Positions 37,554 through 48,750 of a DNA stretch of 53,796 bases are shown one piece after another. The translations under genes and the position numbers were made by a program. The stretch's first letter is position 1. Every line of letters starts with the position of its first letter. The DNA is from Anaerobiospirillum sp. NML120449. Its GTDB lineage: Bacteria > Pseudomonadota > Gammaproteobacteria > Enterobacterales > Succinivibrionaceae. The notes beneath the pieces are model-generated. The model saw only the letters and a list, made by a program, of their open reading frames with translations, was not told the DNA's origin and ran no database searches. The stretch lies in NCBI RefSeq assembly GCF_023051105.1, contig NZ_JALKIL010000031.1, positions 1 to 53,796 of the forward strand, in the 5' to 3' direction.

Positions 37554-38286
37554 CAGCACCCGCAACCCCGTCCGGGCTAAAAGCGAAGCCCGCCAGCCCT
37601 CATCGCAAAGCCCGGCCGCAATCGCCGCAGAACCGGCTGCAGAGGTACGCACTGAGCACCTGCACAGGCAGCCGCAACCAAGTACGGGAGTCATGAACAA
37701 TCACGCTCTGCAATCGCCCTGGGCCGCCGACAAAAAACTCCCTGTAATAGCCTCATTGCCCGCTGCTAAAGCACCTCCCGAGCCACTGCCAAAGCACCGC
37801 CTGGAATCTTTTCCAGGCAAATGTCTGAGGATAGTCAAAGGCTGATTCGTTAAGGCTCAAAAGTGACTAATGGCTTTGACAGGTCGCATTCTGGTCGTAT
37901 GACCTGCAGCATCATGTTCATCCTGCAATCTGTCAGGCTAAAAAGTATTTCTGGCCGGTGAATATGCTGTCGGGTAAAGTTGCTTAACTAAAAGATTTTG
38001 AAGAGTATCATGTGATGTCGTGTGGCCAGGGCAGGCACATCAGGCCCGGCAGGCACATCAGGCTATGGCTGGTACGTCAGGCCAGGGCAGGCACATATGG
38101 CCGGGCTGGCTCTGGCCGTGGTCGTGGCAGTGATGCACAAATGTATAAGGCAGCCCTGAGGGCTGCCTTACACATTTGTGGCTTATCATGCCAGTGCCCA
38201 GGTCTGCTGCCTTGAGGGCAGCAGAGAGCTTGGGGCTGATCGGGCCGCTCTGCTGCGCTGCGCAGCCTGCTGCTGCGGGGCGCGGG
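37554..38286. other. 0.7-kb convergent spacer with repeats
   Basis: No gene. Contains GGCAGGCACATCAGG-type repeats at 38024-38092 (about four decaying copies) and the hairpin listed separately. Confidence 0.5.
38139..38177 (-). terminator. Long hairpin after the pseI-like gene
   Basis: AAATGT-TAAGGCAGCCC / GGGCTGCCTTA-ACATTT, near-perfect arms around a TGAG loop. The arms end in AAAT/ATTT rather than a T-run. It probably ends transcription of the minus-strand gene at 38287 or marks a small RNA element. Confidence 0.5.
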
Positions 38287-39333
38287 TTAGAGGATGAGGT
38301 CGGCTGCGTTCAGTGGCATTGGGGCCTTGAGGTCGCGCCCGGCCTTGTGGCCAAGGACGTCGTTGAGGCGGGCAGGTTCAAGGCCGAGGGCCGGACGGAT
38401 AATCTTGACGTGATCCTTTGTAAGCTCCTCACCCTGAGCAAGGTCCTTGACGAGGTATACGGAGCGGCGCTGGGAGCGCTTTTGCATGTCGATTTCAGCA
38501 AGGCGCACGCCTTTGATGCCCAGGGACTGGGCTACGGTGCTGGTATCGTACTTGAGCTGGCGCAGCTCGTCCGGGGTCATGGAGAAGGCTGCATCAATGC
38601 CGCTCTGGCGATCTCGGGCAAAGTGCTTTTCAATCATGTCAGCACCCAGGACGGTAGCGGCAATATCAAGGGCATCACCAATGGCGTGATTGGACAGTCC
38701 GGCCTTGCAGCCATAGCGCTCCTTGAAGAAAGGAATTGAGTTGAGATTGAAGGTGGACGGATCGGCCGGGTAGTGGCTTTCACAGTGCAGCACAGTCAGA
38801 TCCTTGCAGCCGTTGGAGCGGGCAGTATCCACGGCAAAGTCAATCTCATCGAGGGTAGCAAGGCCGGTGGACATGACCACAGGCTTGCCTGTCTGAGCGC
38901 AGGCGGCAATGAGCTGAGGGAAGTTGAGCTCAAAAGAGGCAATTTTGTAGACTGGACAGTCAGCAGCCTCAAGCACCTCAACATCAGGCAGGGAGAAAGG
39001 GGAGCTGAACAGCTTTATGTTCAGATCACGGGCAAAATCAAACAGGGGCTTCATCCATTCACGAGGAGTTTTGGCCTCCTTGTAGAGATCGTAGTAGGTA
39101 TAGCCCTTCCACAGACCGTCCTTGAGCAGGAACTCATCGCGGCTTGAGTCAATGGTCAGAGAATCCTCGGTATAGGTCTGAATCTTGACCATGTCGGCGC
39201 CGCAGTTGTGGGCCAGCTCAATAAGCTCCATGGCCTGAGCCATGCTGCCCTGATGGTTGCCGGAAATTTCAGCAACGATAACAGGGGCATTTACCTTTGC
39301 ACTTTCAGCATTCTGTTCTGGTGATGTGCTCAT
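38287..39333 (-). CDS. pseI: Pseudaminic acid synthase-like (NeuB/PseI family)
   Basis: 348 residues. Condenses a 6-deoxy di-N-acetyl hexose with phosphoenolpyruvate to a nonulosonic acid. Seen: NeuB TIM-barrel domain with AEISGNHQGS, VKIQTYTEDSLTID, FSSPFSLPDVEVLE, YKIASFE, STGLATLDEID, LHCESHYPADP, LSNHAIG and EKHFARDR, followed by a C-terminal antifreeze-like (SAF) domain from RRSVYLVKDLAQGEELT. GLWKGYTYYDLY is closer to PseI than to sialic-acid NeuB. The start is set at 39333 because AAAGG lies 9 bases before it but abuts the ATG at 39342. No other sugar-pathway gene is nearby. Pseudaminic acid usually decorates flagellin or surface polysaccharide; that use is inferred. Confidence 0.85.
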   Translation of the reverse strand: MSTSPEQNAESAKVNAPVIVAEISGNHQGSMAQAMELIELAHNCGADMVKIQTYTEDSLTIDSSRDEFLLKDGLWKGYTYYDLYKEAKTPREWMKPLFDFARDLNIKLFSSPFSLPDVEVLEAADCPVYKIASFELNFPQLIAACAQTGKPVVMSTGLATLDEIDFAVDTARSNGCKDLTVLHCESHYPADPSTFNLNSIPFFKERYGCKAGLSNHAIGDALDIAATVLGADMIEKHFARDRQSGIDAAFSMTPDELRQLKYDTSTVAQSLGIKGVRLAEIDMQKRSQRRSVYLVKDLAQGEELTKDHVKIIRPALGLEPARLNDVLGHKAGRDLKAPMPLNAADLIL

Positions 39334-39620
39334 GTCAAACATCCTTTGGCAGGTGCCACAACGCAGCGGCCGGGCATTTTTCAGGCCCTGGCTGTGCGGT
39401 GCGACACTCCCTCAATTATTAATCTCTTGTACTTATGTATAACGGCTGGCTTCAAGGACCGGCGGCATGCAGTGAGCAGCAGACTGCGGCATGCAGAGGG
39501 GCAGCAAGCTGCGGCATGCAGTGGAGCAGCTGCCGGCGGCGGCAGCGCCGCGCCGCTCAGGCGCTGCGCTTCTGGTGGCCTCAGCTGTACTCTGATCCTG
39601 TCTTTATGGGCTGTATGCAA
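39334..39620. other. Spacer between dsbD and the pseI-like gene
   Basis: Probable promoter region for the minus-strand pseI-like gene (AT-rich near 39410-39440). GGCATGCAG and GCAGCAAGCTGC repeats occur at 39465-39540. No gene. Confidence 0.45.
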
Positions 39621-39651
39621 ACAGCCCCGGTCCGTGGGGGAGCCGGGGCTG
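39621..39651 (-). terminator. dsbD terminator
   Basis: AGCCCCGG / CCGGGGCT stem, 7 bases past the dsbD stop; the following GTTTGCAT is a poor U-run. Confidence 0.6.
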
Positions 39652-39657
39652 CTGCGG

Positions 39658-41850
39658 TCACTTGTCAGACTTTGATTGCAGGCGATGTACGGCCTCAAAT
39701 ACCGTTGCTGGCGGGGCCAGACCAAGGTGGCTGTCTACAATATTACCTTTGTTGTCCACAGTTATAAAGTAAGGCACGCCAATAACATTATAGTGTTTGA
39801 TGATGCCGGCAATCTCCGTATTGTCAGTGTCGGTGATATTGACCACCACGCGGAGGATATCGGAGCTGATGTCCAGGAAGTGAGCTGATGAGTAGATCTG
39901 TCTTTCCATGCTCTTGCAGTTGGCGCACCACTCGGCGGTGAAGACAATCATGGAGTAATTGCCCTCAGTAATGTGACTTAACGAGTGCATGTCTGAGGCG
40001 CTGTAGAAGTCACGGTAGGCATGATGCTGAGTGCTCTGCTCAAAGTATCCCATGGACCAGTAGGTAGGGGCCAGAGCAAAGACGGCAATCATGGTGGCTG
40101 TAATCATAGGCAGAGCGCGTCTTCTGATAAAGAATACGGCACTTACCATGGTGTAGACACAGATAATGTAGACAGTAAGGGCACCGATAAGAACTTCAGC
40201 ACGACCCAGGGTATGGCGGACAATGATATAGGCTGTGACAAGCAGGGCAACCACCATCAGGCGCTTGATAATGTCGCCAATGATGCCGGACTTATGCAGG
40301 AAGCGTGAGCCGAACATGCCTATGATGAACAGTGGGGTGGCCATACCCATACCAATGGTAAAGAACACCAGGGAACCCATGAGGGTGTCACCGTTTTTCA
40401 TCACATACAGCAGGGCACCGGCCAGTGGAGCTGAGGTGCATGGGCTGGCAATCAGCGCAGCGATGGCGCCAAGAATAAAGGCTCCCGGGAAGCTTGAGGT
40501 ATTGAGTCGTGAGGCACGTGACTGCAGACGGCTGGTGATAAAGGCCGGCATCTTGAGCTCAAAGACATCAGCACAGGCCAGAGCACAGATAATCATCAGA
40601 ATGGCCAGGGTATAGTTCATGGCCGTACTTTGCAGGAAGCTGTGCATGTGGGCACCGGCCATGGAAAAGAGCAGACCGAGCAGGGTGTAAGTAAGCGCAA
40701 GACCAAGGGCAAAACCCAGATTCTGGAAGAACACGTAATTCATGCGGCGTACGCGGGAGCTGCCACTCTGGCTCTGGGCTGCTACGGCAATATCAATCAC
40801 GTCAGTACTCTTGACTGTACTCTTGCGTGATCCTATCACCATGGTGGAGAAAATAGGCAGCATTGGCAGCACGCATGGGGTCAGATCAAGGCCGATACCC
40901 AGAATAAAGAGAATGAGCAGACCAAGGAGCAGATTGTCAGAGAGCAGCTGGCTGATGGCATCGCCATTACCGGCATTGCTGCTGGAGACAAATTCAAACA
41001 GGCTGCTGCTCTTTTGCCCTTCACCGCTGGCACGCTCATGCTCGCTGAGCAGATTGACTCCTGAACCAGGGGCAGGGTTGTAGGTACTGTCAACGCCAGC
41101 TGCAGCGGCAGATGCAGAGCCTGCTGCGCCCTCGGCGCTGGTGGTATCAGCCTTGTCGCTGGCTGGCGCCGAGCCTGACAGTGTTTCAATCAGGCTTTCA
41201 GGCAGGGAGATATTGTAGGTCTGTGGGGGATAGCAGATACCGCTTTCATCGCAGCCCTGGTATTTGATGGTAATGGCGGCACCTGGAACGGCCTTGCGTA
41301 CCGGAAAGGTAAACTTCAGTCCGCTGAAATAGACCTCAGATGGTCCAAGGGCATCTTCATGTGGGGTAGCCGGAGGCAAAGCAGGCTTTTTCAGGGTGAC
41401 TTCGTCAGGGTCGTAAATAAGCTCAATGGAATGCTTGTAGATATAGGACTGACCCAGAATGGTAAAGGAGACAATGACTATATTGCCATCGGTATCAAAG
41501 GCAGGGATAAAAGGCATGTTGTGATTCATGCCATTAAAGCCGGCACGTGAGACGCTCAGGTCTGAAGCGCCTGGTATCATGCCCGATCCTGAGCTCATGG
41601 CACCAGCAATGCTCTCAAGAGCTCCGCTGCCGCTGCCGGTGCTGTCGCTACCGGCAGCTGTACCGGCTTTGCCTGCAGCTGGGGCTGCTGATTCAGTGGA
41701 GGCTGTAAATGAGCTCAGTAGATTGGAGGTGCCGGCTGCACTGCTGCTGTCAGCGGGGGCGGCCACTGACTGAGAACAAATCATCAGTGTGGCTAGAAAG
41801 GAAATCAGGTACAGGCATAAAGAGCTGCGCTCAAGCAGTTTCTTTTGCAT
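39658..41850 (-). CDS. dsbD: Thiol:disulfide interchange protein DsbD
   Basis: 730 residues; carries electrons from cytoplasmic thioredoxin across the inner membrane to periplasmic DsbC/DsbG and CcmG. Order: signal peptide (ending SQSVAA); N-terminal periplasmic immunoglobulin-like domain with the redox pair in CDESGICYPP; a membrane domain of about eight helices with the Cys pair in LTPCVLPMLP and IASPCTSAPL; and a C-terminal periplasmic thioredoxin domain with WCANC. All six working cysteines are present. Odd: Ser/Ala/Gly-rich low-complexity stretches both after the signal peptide and between the first domain and the membrane part, making it longer than the E. coli protein (565). Start chosen at MQKKLLER (41850), before the signal peptide. 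Confidence 0.94.
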   Translation of the reverse strand: MQKKLLERSSLCLYLISFLATLMICSQSVAAPADSSSAAGTSNLLSSFTASTESAAPAAGKAGTAAGSDSTGSGSGALESIAGAMSSGSGMIPGASDLSVSRAGFNGMNHNMPFIPAFDTDGNIVIVSFTILGQSYIYKHSIELIYDPDEVTLKKPALPPATPHEDALGPSEVYFSGLKFTFPVRKAVPGAAITIKYQGCDESGICYPPQTYNISLPESLIETLSGSAPASDKADTTSAEGAAGSASAAAAGVDSTYNPAPGSGVNLLSEHERASGEGQKSSSLFEFVSSSNAGNGDAISQLLSDNLLLGLLILFILGIGLDLTPCVLPMLPIFSTMVIGSRKSTVKSTDVIDIAVAAQSQSGSSRVRRMNYVFFQNLGFALGLALTYTLLGLLFSMAGAHMHSFLQSTAMNYTLAILMIICALACADVFELKMPAFITSRLQSRASRLNTSSFPGAFILGAIAALIASPCTSAPLAGALLYVMKNGDTLMGSLVFFTIGMGMATPLFIIGMFGSRFLHKSGIIGDIIKRLMVVALLVTAYIIVRHTLGRAEVLIGALTVYIICVYTMVSAVFFIRRRALPMITATMIAVFALAPTYWSMGYFEQSTQHHAYRDFYSASDMHSLSHITEGNYSMIVFTAEWCANCKSMERQIYSSAHFLDISSDILRVVVNITDTDNTEIAGIIKHYNVIGVPYFITVDNKGNIVDSHLGLAPPATVFEAVHRLQSKSDK

Positions 41851-43069
41851 AATCAGGCCCCCAGAAGGAAATGCATAGAAGCAGTGGCATGGCACTGCAG
41901 GGTGCAGAGCGGACTTTCCGCATTAAGCCGTAATTATAATGCCCAATGGGATATTTGTGCTGTGTGGCAGTTGCCATAAAGTAACTGCAGGGCGAATCAT
42001 GAAAAAGAGACAGTTGAGCTATGCCGCGATCAAAAGTGTATTTTCACCGGCGGTAGTCAATATAGTGTGCTGAAAATGGCATGATTTTATGAATTTTGCG
42101 TCACAGTCCGCAAAGGATGCCTGCAGGGCCTGCCGGTGCCGCTTCGTCCCGTATGGCCGCGCAGCTGCAAACTTTTATCCCCCAGGCATGAGAGCTCGCC
42201 TTCTTGAGCACAATAAGGGCAAAAGCGCTGTGCAGCTGCATTTTTTTAGTGCGCTGAGCACCCGGACCCAGGCAAAACAGTGATCTGCGTTGTAAAGGCA
42301 CAACAGAGCCGCCCGTGGCGCCAGCTCCGGCTATATATTCTGAGCTTAATACAGCTGAGCCAAATCATAAGACAGACAACAACCCACCTCGCACCGCTGC
42401 CAACGACGCCTGCGGCTGCACGCAGCTCATGGCGCCGACTGACATTACAGCTGCAGCCAGTCAGGCCGCTGCCCTGCATTGCAGCTGCAGAGCCGGCATG
42501 CCGCGCAAGTCGGGACCTGCACGGTCCAATGCTGACAACGAAGGAGCTCCTGTTCCACAGCCACCAGGCCGATCTGTACTCAGACAGCAGCTGAGCAGCA
42601 GAGGCCTGGGCTGGCACAGCCTGCAGGGCTGACTTTGCCAGATGAAGAGCTGAGTAGCTCTGCTGGTAATGTGCTGCGGCCTCAGGGAAAGCCTGCCGGT
42701 GAGCAGTGACAGGCAGCCTGCCTTTGATGGGGCCATGCTGGCTCTTAGTATCTTCACACTGCAGTGTTCATCGATTTAACAAAGGGCGGGCATCATAGTT
42801 GGCCGTACTGGCATGAGAAGACCTTTTTCTGAGCTCCCCATGACCGCGAGCTGGTACGTTCTTGCGCGTCATGGCGTGCCCATGCATACTCTTTTGAGGG
42901 AGTGATGTCCATGCCCTGCTGGGGCTTTCATGGAGGTCAGCCCTATATTGAGCATAAGGCGCAGGCTTTATGATCTGTCAGGAAAGAAAGTCTGTACAAT
43001 AGGTCAACTGCTTTATGGCGGTAGCAGCCGTCAGACTGTGGTATCAAGGTTTTCTATGCTGAGGTATTA
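41851..43069. other. 1.2-kb divergent spacer between dsbD and fxsA
   Basis: No supported gene; the overlapping frames at 42089-42757 have no recognisable content. A minus-strand TATAAT at 41933-41938 may be the dsbD -10 box. It contains GCAGCTGCAG words at 42450-42490. Confidence 0.45.
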
Positions 43070-43756
43070 ATGGGTCGATTTTCGCTTTTCTTCCTGCTGT
43101 GGTTTGCCCTTGAGATTTATCTCTTTGTGCTGCTTGGCCAGACCATTGGTTTTCTGCTGACCATTTTCCTGCTGTTCTTCATCAGCTTTGCAGGTATGTC
43201 TGTAGCCAAGTCCATGATGACCTCCGATCTGCGCAAGATGCAAAGATTTACTGAAGTTATCTTGAAGAGTATGGAGGGCGCCCCGGTTGACCTAAATGAG
43301 GATGGTGAAAAGATCCTGTCCATGGAACCTCATGAGCGTGAGAACTACATGATGTCGCTCAAAAAGCGCATCATGTTCTCTCAGATTATGATGCTCATGT
43401 ACCTCATTCCTGGTTTTGCAACCGATGCTGTGGCCATTGTGCTGATGCTGGTTAACATCAAGGGCAGCCTGTTTCAGAAGGATCTCTTTTCCTCGCCTGT
43501 GTTTGACAAGGCTAATATCTTCAAGAGCCGCAACCAGGAGTACGAAGACTTCATCAAAAAGTACGGCAAAAGTACCCGTGATCTGGAAAAAGAGGCTCAG
43601 GAGCGTGCCCGTGCTGAGCAGGGCAATATTCCAAGAGAAAATCCTGATGCCGGCAAGGCCACCATCAGTGAAATGAAAGCCCGTTTTCAGGCTGAAAAAG
43701 AGATTAAGGACGCCAAGTTTGAGGAAATTGTCGAAGACGACAGCCCCAGCAAATAG
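43070..43756 (+). CDS. fxsA: FxsA-family membrane protein
   Basis: 228 residues (E. coli 158). Inner-membrane protein with N-terminal hydrophobic segments (about 4-22 and 25-45) and another pair near 100-130 (FSQIMMLMYLIPGFATDAVAIVLML), the family's hallmark PGFATD. The last about 75 residues are charged and soluble (KKYGKSTRDLEKEAQERARAEQG), longer than usual. E. coli FxsA, when overproduced, alleviates F-plasmid exclusion of phage T7; the native role is unclear. GAGGT lies just before the ATG. It sits two genes upstream of groES-groEL, as it does in E. coli, where a different transporter lies between. Confidence 0.87.
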   Translation: MGRFSLFFLLWFALEIYLFVLLGQTIGFLLTIFLLFFISFAGMSVAKSMMTSDLRKMQRFTEVILKSMEGAPVDLNEDGEKILSMEPHERENYMMSLKKRIMFSQIMMLMYLIPGFATDAVAIVLMLVNIKGSLFQKDLFSSPVFDKANIFKSRNQEYEDFIKKYGKSTRDLEKEAQERARAEQGNIPRENPDAGKATISEMKARFQAEKEIKDAKFEEIVEDDSPSK

Positions 43757-43800
43757 CAGTCCGCTCTCAGGGCCGTTATAAGGCCCGGCAACAACAACCA

Positions 43801-43843
43801 GAAGGCGCTTACTACCCTTATGGGCAGTAGGCGTCTTCATTTT
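43801..43843 (+). terminator. fxsA terminator
   Basis: A 17-base stem with G-U pairs and one mismatch (GAAGGCGCTTACTACCC pairs with GGGCAGTAGGCGTCTTC) and a TTAT loop, followed by ATTTT. Confidence 0.75.
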
Positions 43844-44294
43844 GGGCACGACTCAAACTGCAGGGCAGCTCAAACTGCAGGGCAGCTCACATGCCTGCCT
43901 GCAGCCCTCCCCGGCAGCTGTCCCGAGTTATCCCTGATTTGCCTGTACCTGAACGGGCACTCAGGGAAACTGGCCTTGTCTTTGCCATCTGGCCCAGAGT
44001 CGGACCCAACCAGTCCATTTGGAGCCTGCACGAGCTTCTTAATGGTCATACTGCCCCTGCAGTGCCGGGCATTGAGCTGCAATGCCGCTGCAGCAGGAGC
44101 GCAAGTCAGGTTTCGTACAGTTAATTAGACACTAAAGGTTCAGGGTACAGCTGACAGCTTTTCCTTGAGACAGGCTGAAAGCGGCCCGATACGTGGTCCT
44201 GCCCAGTGCAGGGTTCGCCCTGAGCATGGGGTACGTTATGCAGCCAGACAGTGCTGACGTCCCATGCCGGGTTCTTTTCTTTGAGGTTATTTTC
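43844..44294. other. Spacer between fxsA and the EamA-type gene
   Basis: GC-rich with an exact AACTGCAGGGCAGCTCA duplication at 43856-43888. No gene; the open frame from 44193 lacks the family start. Confidence 0.5.
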
Positions 44295-45548
44295 ATGTCC
44301 CAGGCTAAGTACTACATTCTGCTTCTGGTTGTATGCCTGATTTGGGGCGCAACACCGGCCTTTGGCAAGTTTGCCGTAGAGTCTTTCTCGCCATTGATGA
44401 TCACAGGAACCCGCTTCCTGCTGATGGCCATTCCTCTTTTTGCTGTCATGCTGATTTTGCGTGATACCAAGGGCCTCAAACCGGGAAAAGAAGTGCTTAT
44501 GATTACCTTTGCGCTGGGCTTTATGGGCGTACTCGTCCATAACGGTCTGCTCTTTCTGGGTCTAAAGCACACCACTGCAACCAATACCGCACTTATCGAA
44601 AGTATCGGTCCTACCGCTACTACACTGCTGGCTTTCTTCTTCCTTGGTGAGCGCCTCAACCGTTATGGCTGGCTGGGCATTATGGTATCCTGCTTTGGCG
44701 CCATGTGCATTATCTCCAAGGGTTCGATAGACGTTATCCTCAACCTGTCATTTAACATTGGCGATATCTACATTGTTATCTGCGAGGTAGCCTGGTCTGC
44801 CTACTGTGTAATGGGCCGCAATATCTCCAACAAGGTAAGTAGCATTGCCATTACTGCATGGTCAGGTCTGTTTGGCTCAATGCTGTGCTATCTGACCGGT
44901 CTGATTACCTGCACCCTTGAGGTCTATACCGTTACCTCCGAGGCTATCTGGGGCTTTGCCTATCTGGTTATTTTCTCCGGTCTGCTGGCCTTTATCGGCT
45001 GGAATTACGCCGTGGGCAAGGTAGGCGCTTCCAAGGCAGGTGTATTTATTTACCTGGTGCCTCTTACTGGTGGCATCCTGGGCGTTACCATCCTGGGTGA
45101 GGAGATTCTGCCAGCTCAGATTCTCGGTGCTGCTTTCATCATTGGCGGCGTAGTAGTTACCGTCAAATCCAAGATGGTAATGCGTGTACAGGAGAAGACT
45201 CCTGAGCAGATTGAGCTTGAGTCCGAGGTCAACCTGTTAAAGCGCTTCCCAGAGCTTGCCGAAGAGCACAACAACGCCCTCGTCGAAAAGGGCGTCATCA
45301 CCCACGAACAGAACACTTTCCGCCGCAACGAAGACGGCAGCTCCAAGGCTGACACTGCTTCAGCAGCGCCAGCCGACGCAGCCCCGGCCGCAAACCAAGT
45401 CGCTGCAGCTGACAGCGCCGCAGCAGCCCAAGCACCAGCCGCCGCTCCTGCTCCAGCCAATGCGGCTGCGCAGACAGCAGCTGAGCCGGCCACTGCCACA
45501 GCGACTGACGGCGCAGATGCCACGCCACATCAGCCGCTCAAGAGCTGA
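44295..45548 (+). CDS. EamA/DMT-family transporter with an Ala/Pro-rich tail
   Basis: 417 residues. Ten predicted membrane helices in two EamA repeats (WGATPAFGKFAVESFSP, then FIGWNYAVGKVGASKAG and LGVTILGEEILPAQILGAAFI), typical of drug/metabolite exporters; the substrate cannot be read from sequence. After the last helix (about residue 292) comes a charged helix (TPEQIELESEVNLLKRF) and then a tail of about 65 residues made largely of Ala, Pro, Asp and Gln. The start at 44295 is preferred because GAGGT precedes it and MSQAKYYILLLVVCLIWG is the usual beginning; the frame is open 34 codons earlier. Confidence 0.9.
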   Translation: MSQAKYYILLLVVCLIWGATPAFGKFAVESFSPLMITGTRFLLMAIPLFAVMLILRDTKGLKPGKEVLMITFALGFMGVLVHNGLLFLGLKHTTATNTALIESIGPTATTLLAFFFLGERLNRYGWLGIMVSCFGAMCIISKGSIDVILNLSFNIGDIYIVICEVAWSAYCVMGRNISNKVSSIAITAWSGLFGSMLCYLTGLITCTLEVYTVTSEAIWGFAYLVIFSGLLAFIGWNYAVGKVGASKAGVFIYLVPLTGGILGVTILGEEILPAQILGAAFIIGGVVVTVKSKMVMRVQEKTPEQIELESEVNLLKRFPELAEEHNNALVEKGVITHEQNTFRRNEDGSSKADTASAAPADAAPAANQVAAADSAAAAQAPAAAPAPANAAAQTAAEPATATATDGADATPHQPLKS

Positions 45549-45584
45549 GTTAAGTGACAGCGGCATAAACTCGTGCCTTACACC

Positions 45585-45620
45585 AAAAGAAAAAGCACCC
45601 CGGCGGGTGCTTTTTCTTTT
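45585..45620. terminator. Terminator after the EamA-type gene
   Basis: Perfect 16-base stem AAAAGAAAAAGCACCC / GGGTGCTTTTTCTTTT with a 4-base loop. Confidence 0.95.
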
Positions 45621-45997
45621 TGTAGACTTGAAGCTTGAGCTCCAGGAGAGAGAGGCTGAGCGCTGTCCAAAAGATCAGGAGCAGCAGGGAACCAGAGCCA
45701 TTGAGCGACCTGCGGGACTTTCCAGGGAGTGAAAATGGCAGAAAAAAAATATCAGCTTGAATATTTGCAGTCTCTGGCACCTTTGTAAAGCACTTACGGG
45801 TACTTTCAGTCTGTACTGAGCAATGGCCTGAAACAGAGCTTTTGACCGCATTACGTGAACTTTGCAAACCTGTAATGCATGGTCCAGCGGTCAGCCACAT
45901 ATTGTTCAAATCACCACATTGCCTGGTATTTACTTGCGGCACAAATGGCATTTTTATGCGGCGCAGTGAATTTTGTTCAAAAAAGATGTGACCTGAC

Positions 45998-46025
45998 CTT
46001 GAAAAGCGTTTTTGCGGCCCCATTT
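45998..46025 (+). promoter_or_regulatory. Sigma-32 heat-shock promoter of groES-groEL
   Basis: CTTGAA, 14 bases, then CCCCATTT, matching the established RpoH consensus (CTTGAA-N13-15-CCCCATNT). Predicted transcription start near 46033, leaving a leader of about 230 bases before groES. No CIRCE-type inverted repeat seen, so control is by sigma-32 rather than HrcA. Confidence 0.93.
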
Positions 46026-46264
46026 TAGTAAATGTTCAAGAATACAGATTGATTTGCCTGAGGGGCCGTTTGAGCCGGTCCTTAACAATATGTACTCCGT
46101 GAAGGCGCAACAGAGAGCTGCAAAAGCAGCTTTCTTACCGGACAGAGTCGAATTGCTCCTCACAAGTCAGTCTGGATTTGGCCGGCACAGAAGCCGGCAG
46201 ACAAGTTTGGATTTGCGTAACTCTGCAAAAGCAGAATGGGACGCGCATTATTGAAGGCAAAAAA

Positions 46265-46555
46265 ATGAAGTTAGTTCCTTTATACGACCGTGTAATCGTC
46301 AAGCCTTTCGAGGTTGAGACCAAGTCTGAAGGCGGCATCTTATTAGGCTCCGCCGCTGTGAAGTCCACTCGTGGCAAGGTACTTGCCGTTGGCAATGGCC
46401 GCATCCTGGACAATGGCCAGACCGCTCCTTTAAGCGTTAAGGTTGGTGATGTAGTTGTTTACAACGAAGGCTACGGCACCAAGAAAGAGCGCCTGGACGG
46501 TGAAGAGGTATTCATCCTCTCCGAGAGCGACATTTTAGCTATTGTTAACGAATAA
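46265..46555 (+). CDS. groES: Co-chaperonin GroES
   Basis: 96 residues; heptameric lid of the GroEL folding chamber. Seen: [16 protein letters not shown], the mobile loop [15 protein letters not shown], and [18 protein letters not shown]. The start follows GAAGG at 8 bases. The frame is open 29 codons further upstream, but those residues are not GroES. Co-transcribed with groEL 28 bases on, from the heat-shock promoter. Confidence 0.98.
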   Translation: MKLVPLYDRVIVKPFEVETKSEGGILLGSAAVKSTRGKVLAVGNGRILDNGQTAPLSVKVGDVVVYNEGYGTKKERLDGEEVFILSESDILAIVNE

Positions 46556-46562
46556 GATTTGA

Positions 46563-48236
<1,674 letters not shown>

Positions 48237-48265
48237 TTTGCCCCACGCTCAACACCTTGAGTCCC

Positions 48266-48335
48266 GGTCAGAGCCCCGTGCTCTGACCTGAAAAAGGGCC
48301 AGATTCTGAGACAAACTCAGAGTCTGGCCTTTTTG
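48266..48335 (+). terminator. groEL tandem terminator
   Basis: Two hairpins: GGTCAGAG / CTCTGACC at 48266-48288, then AAAAAGGGCCAGATTCTGAG against CTCAGAGTCTGGCCTTTTT at 48291-48334, with a T-run. Confidence 0.93.
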
Positions 48336-48750
48336 TTTGTCGGATAACCGTACGATACACAATTACGAGTATATGCCAGCAGGGACACAGTCAAATAAAC
48401 CTGACAAATGCCGCATAAACAATTTACAAAATATTTAGTAATGAATACAGCCAGATTCATGAATGATGCTGAACATTAGCAAACCAGCGCATAGTAATGA
48501 AAACAAACATATTTACATCATGTAATATGTATTTACATTCTGTTTATATTGCTGAGCTATGCAGTGTATCTATAGTGGCTTGATAATTTCATATAAAGCG
48601 CCTTTTAATGCGGGCTCCAGAGGGGATGGACAAGATAGGGTGCAAGACGTTTCTGATAAGGGTAATCACAGGCATTGTCATTCAATCCTGTTAGATAAAT
48701 GATTTTATAAAGTGTGATGATCGTCAACTGATCTCACTAAGGATACTGTT
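48336..48750. other. AT-rich spacer before aph; chromosome-to-resistance boundary
   Basis: No gene. AT-rich from 48340 to 48600, carrying an imperfect 22-base inverted repeat (48508-48529) and a following ATTTACATT. The bases just before aph (CTAAGGATACTGTT) do not match the Tn903-type leader I know for this gene. The boundary between host and acquired DNA lies somewhere in here; I cannot place it exactly. Confidence 0.5.
48508..48529. repeat. Inverted repeat, possible operator
   Basis: CATATTTACAT and ATGTAATATG form arms differing by one extra T. Reads as ATGTAAATATG on the minus strand; a second ATGTAAATA follows on that strand at 48529-48537. Confidence 0.4.

Noticed and set aside
46020..46264. 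CIRCE operator for HrcA control
   Set aside because: No TTAGCACTC-N9-GAGTGCTAA repeat; the promoter is of sigma-32 type.
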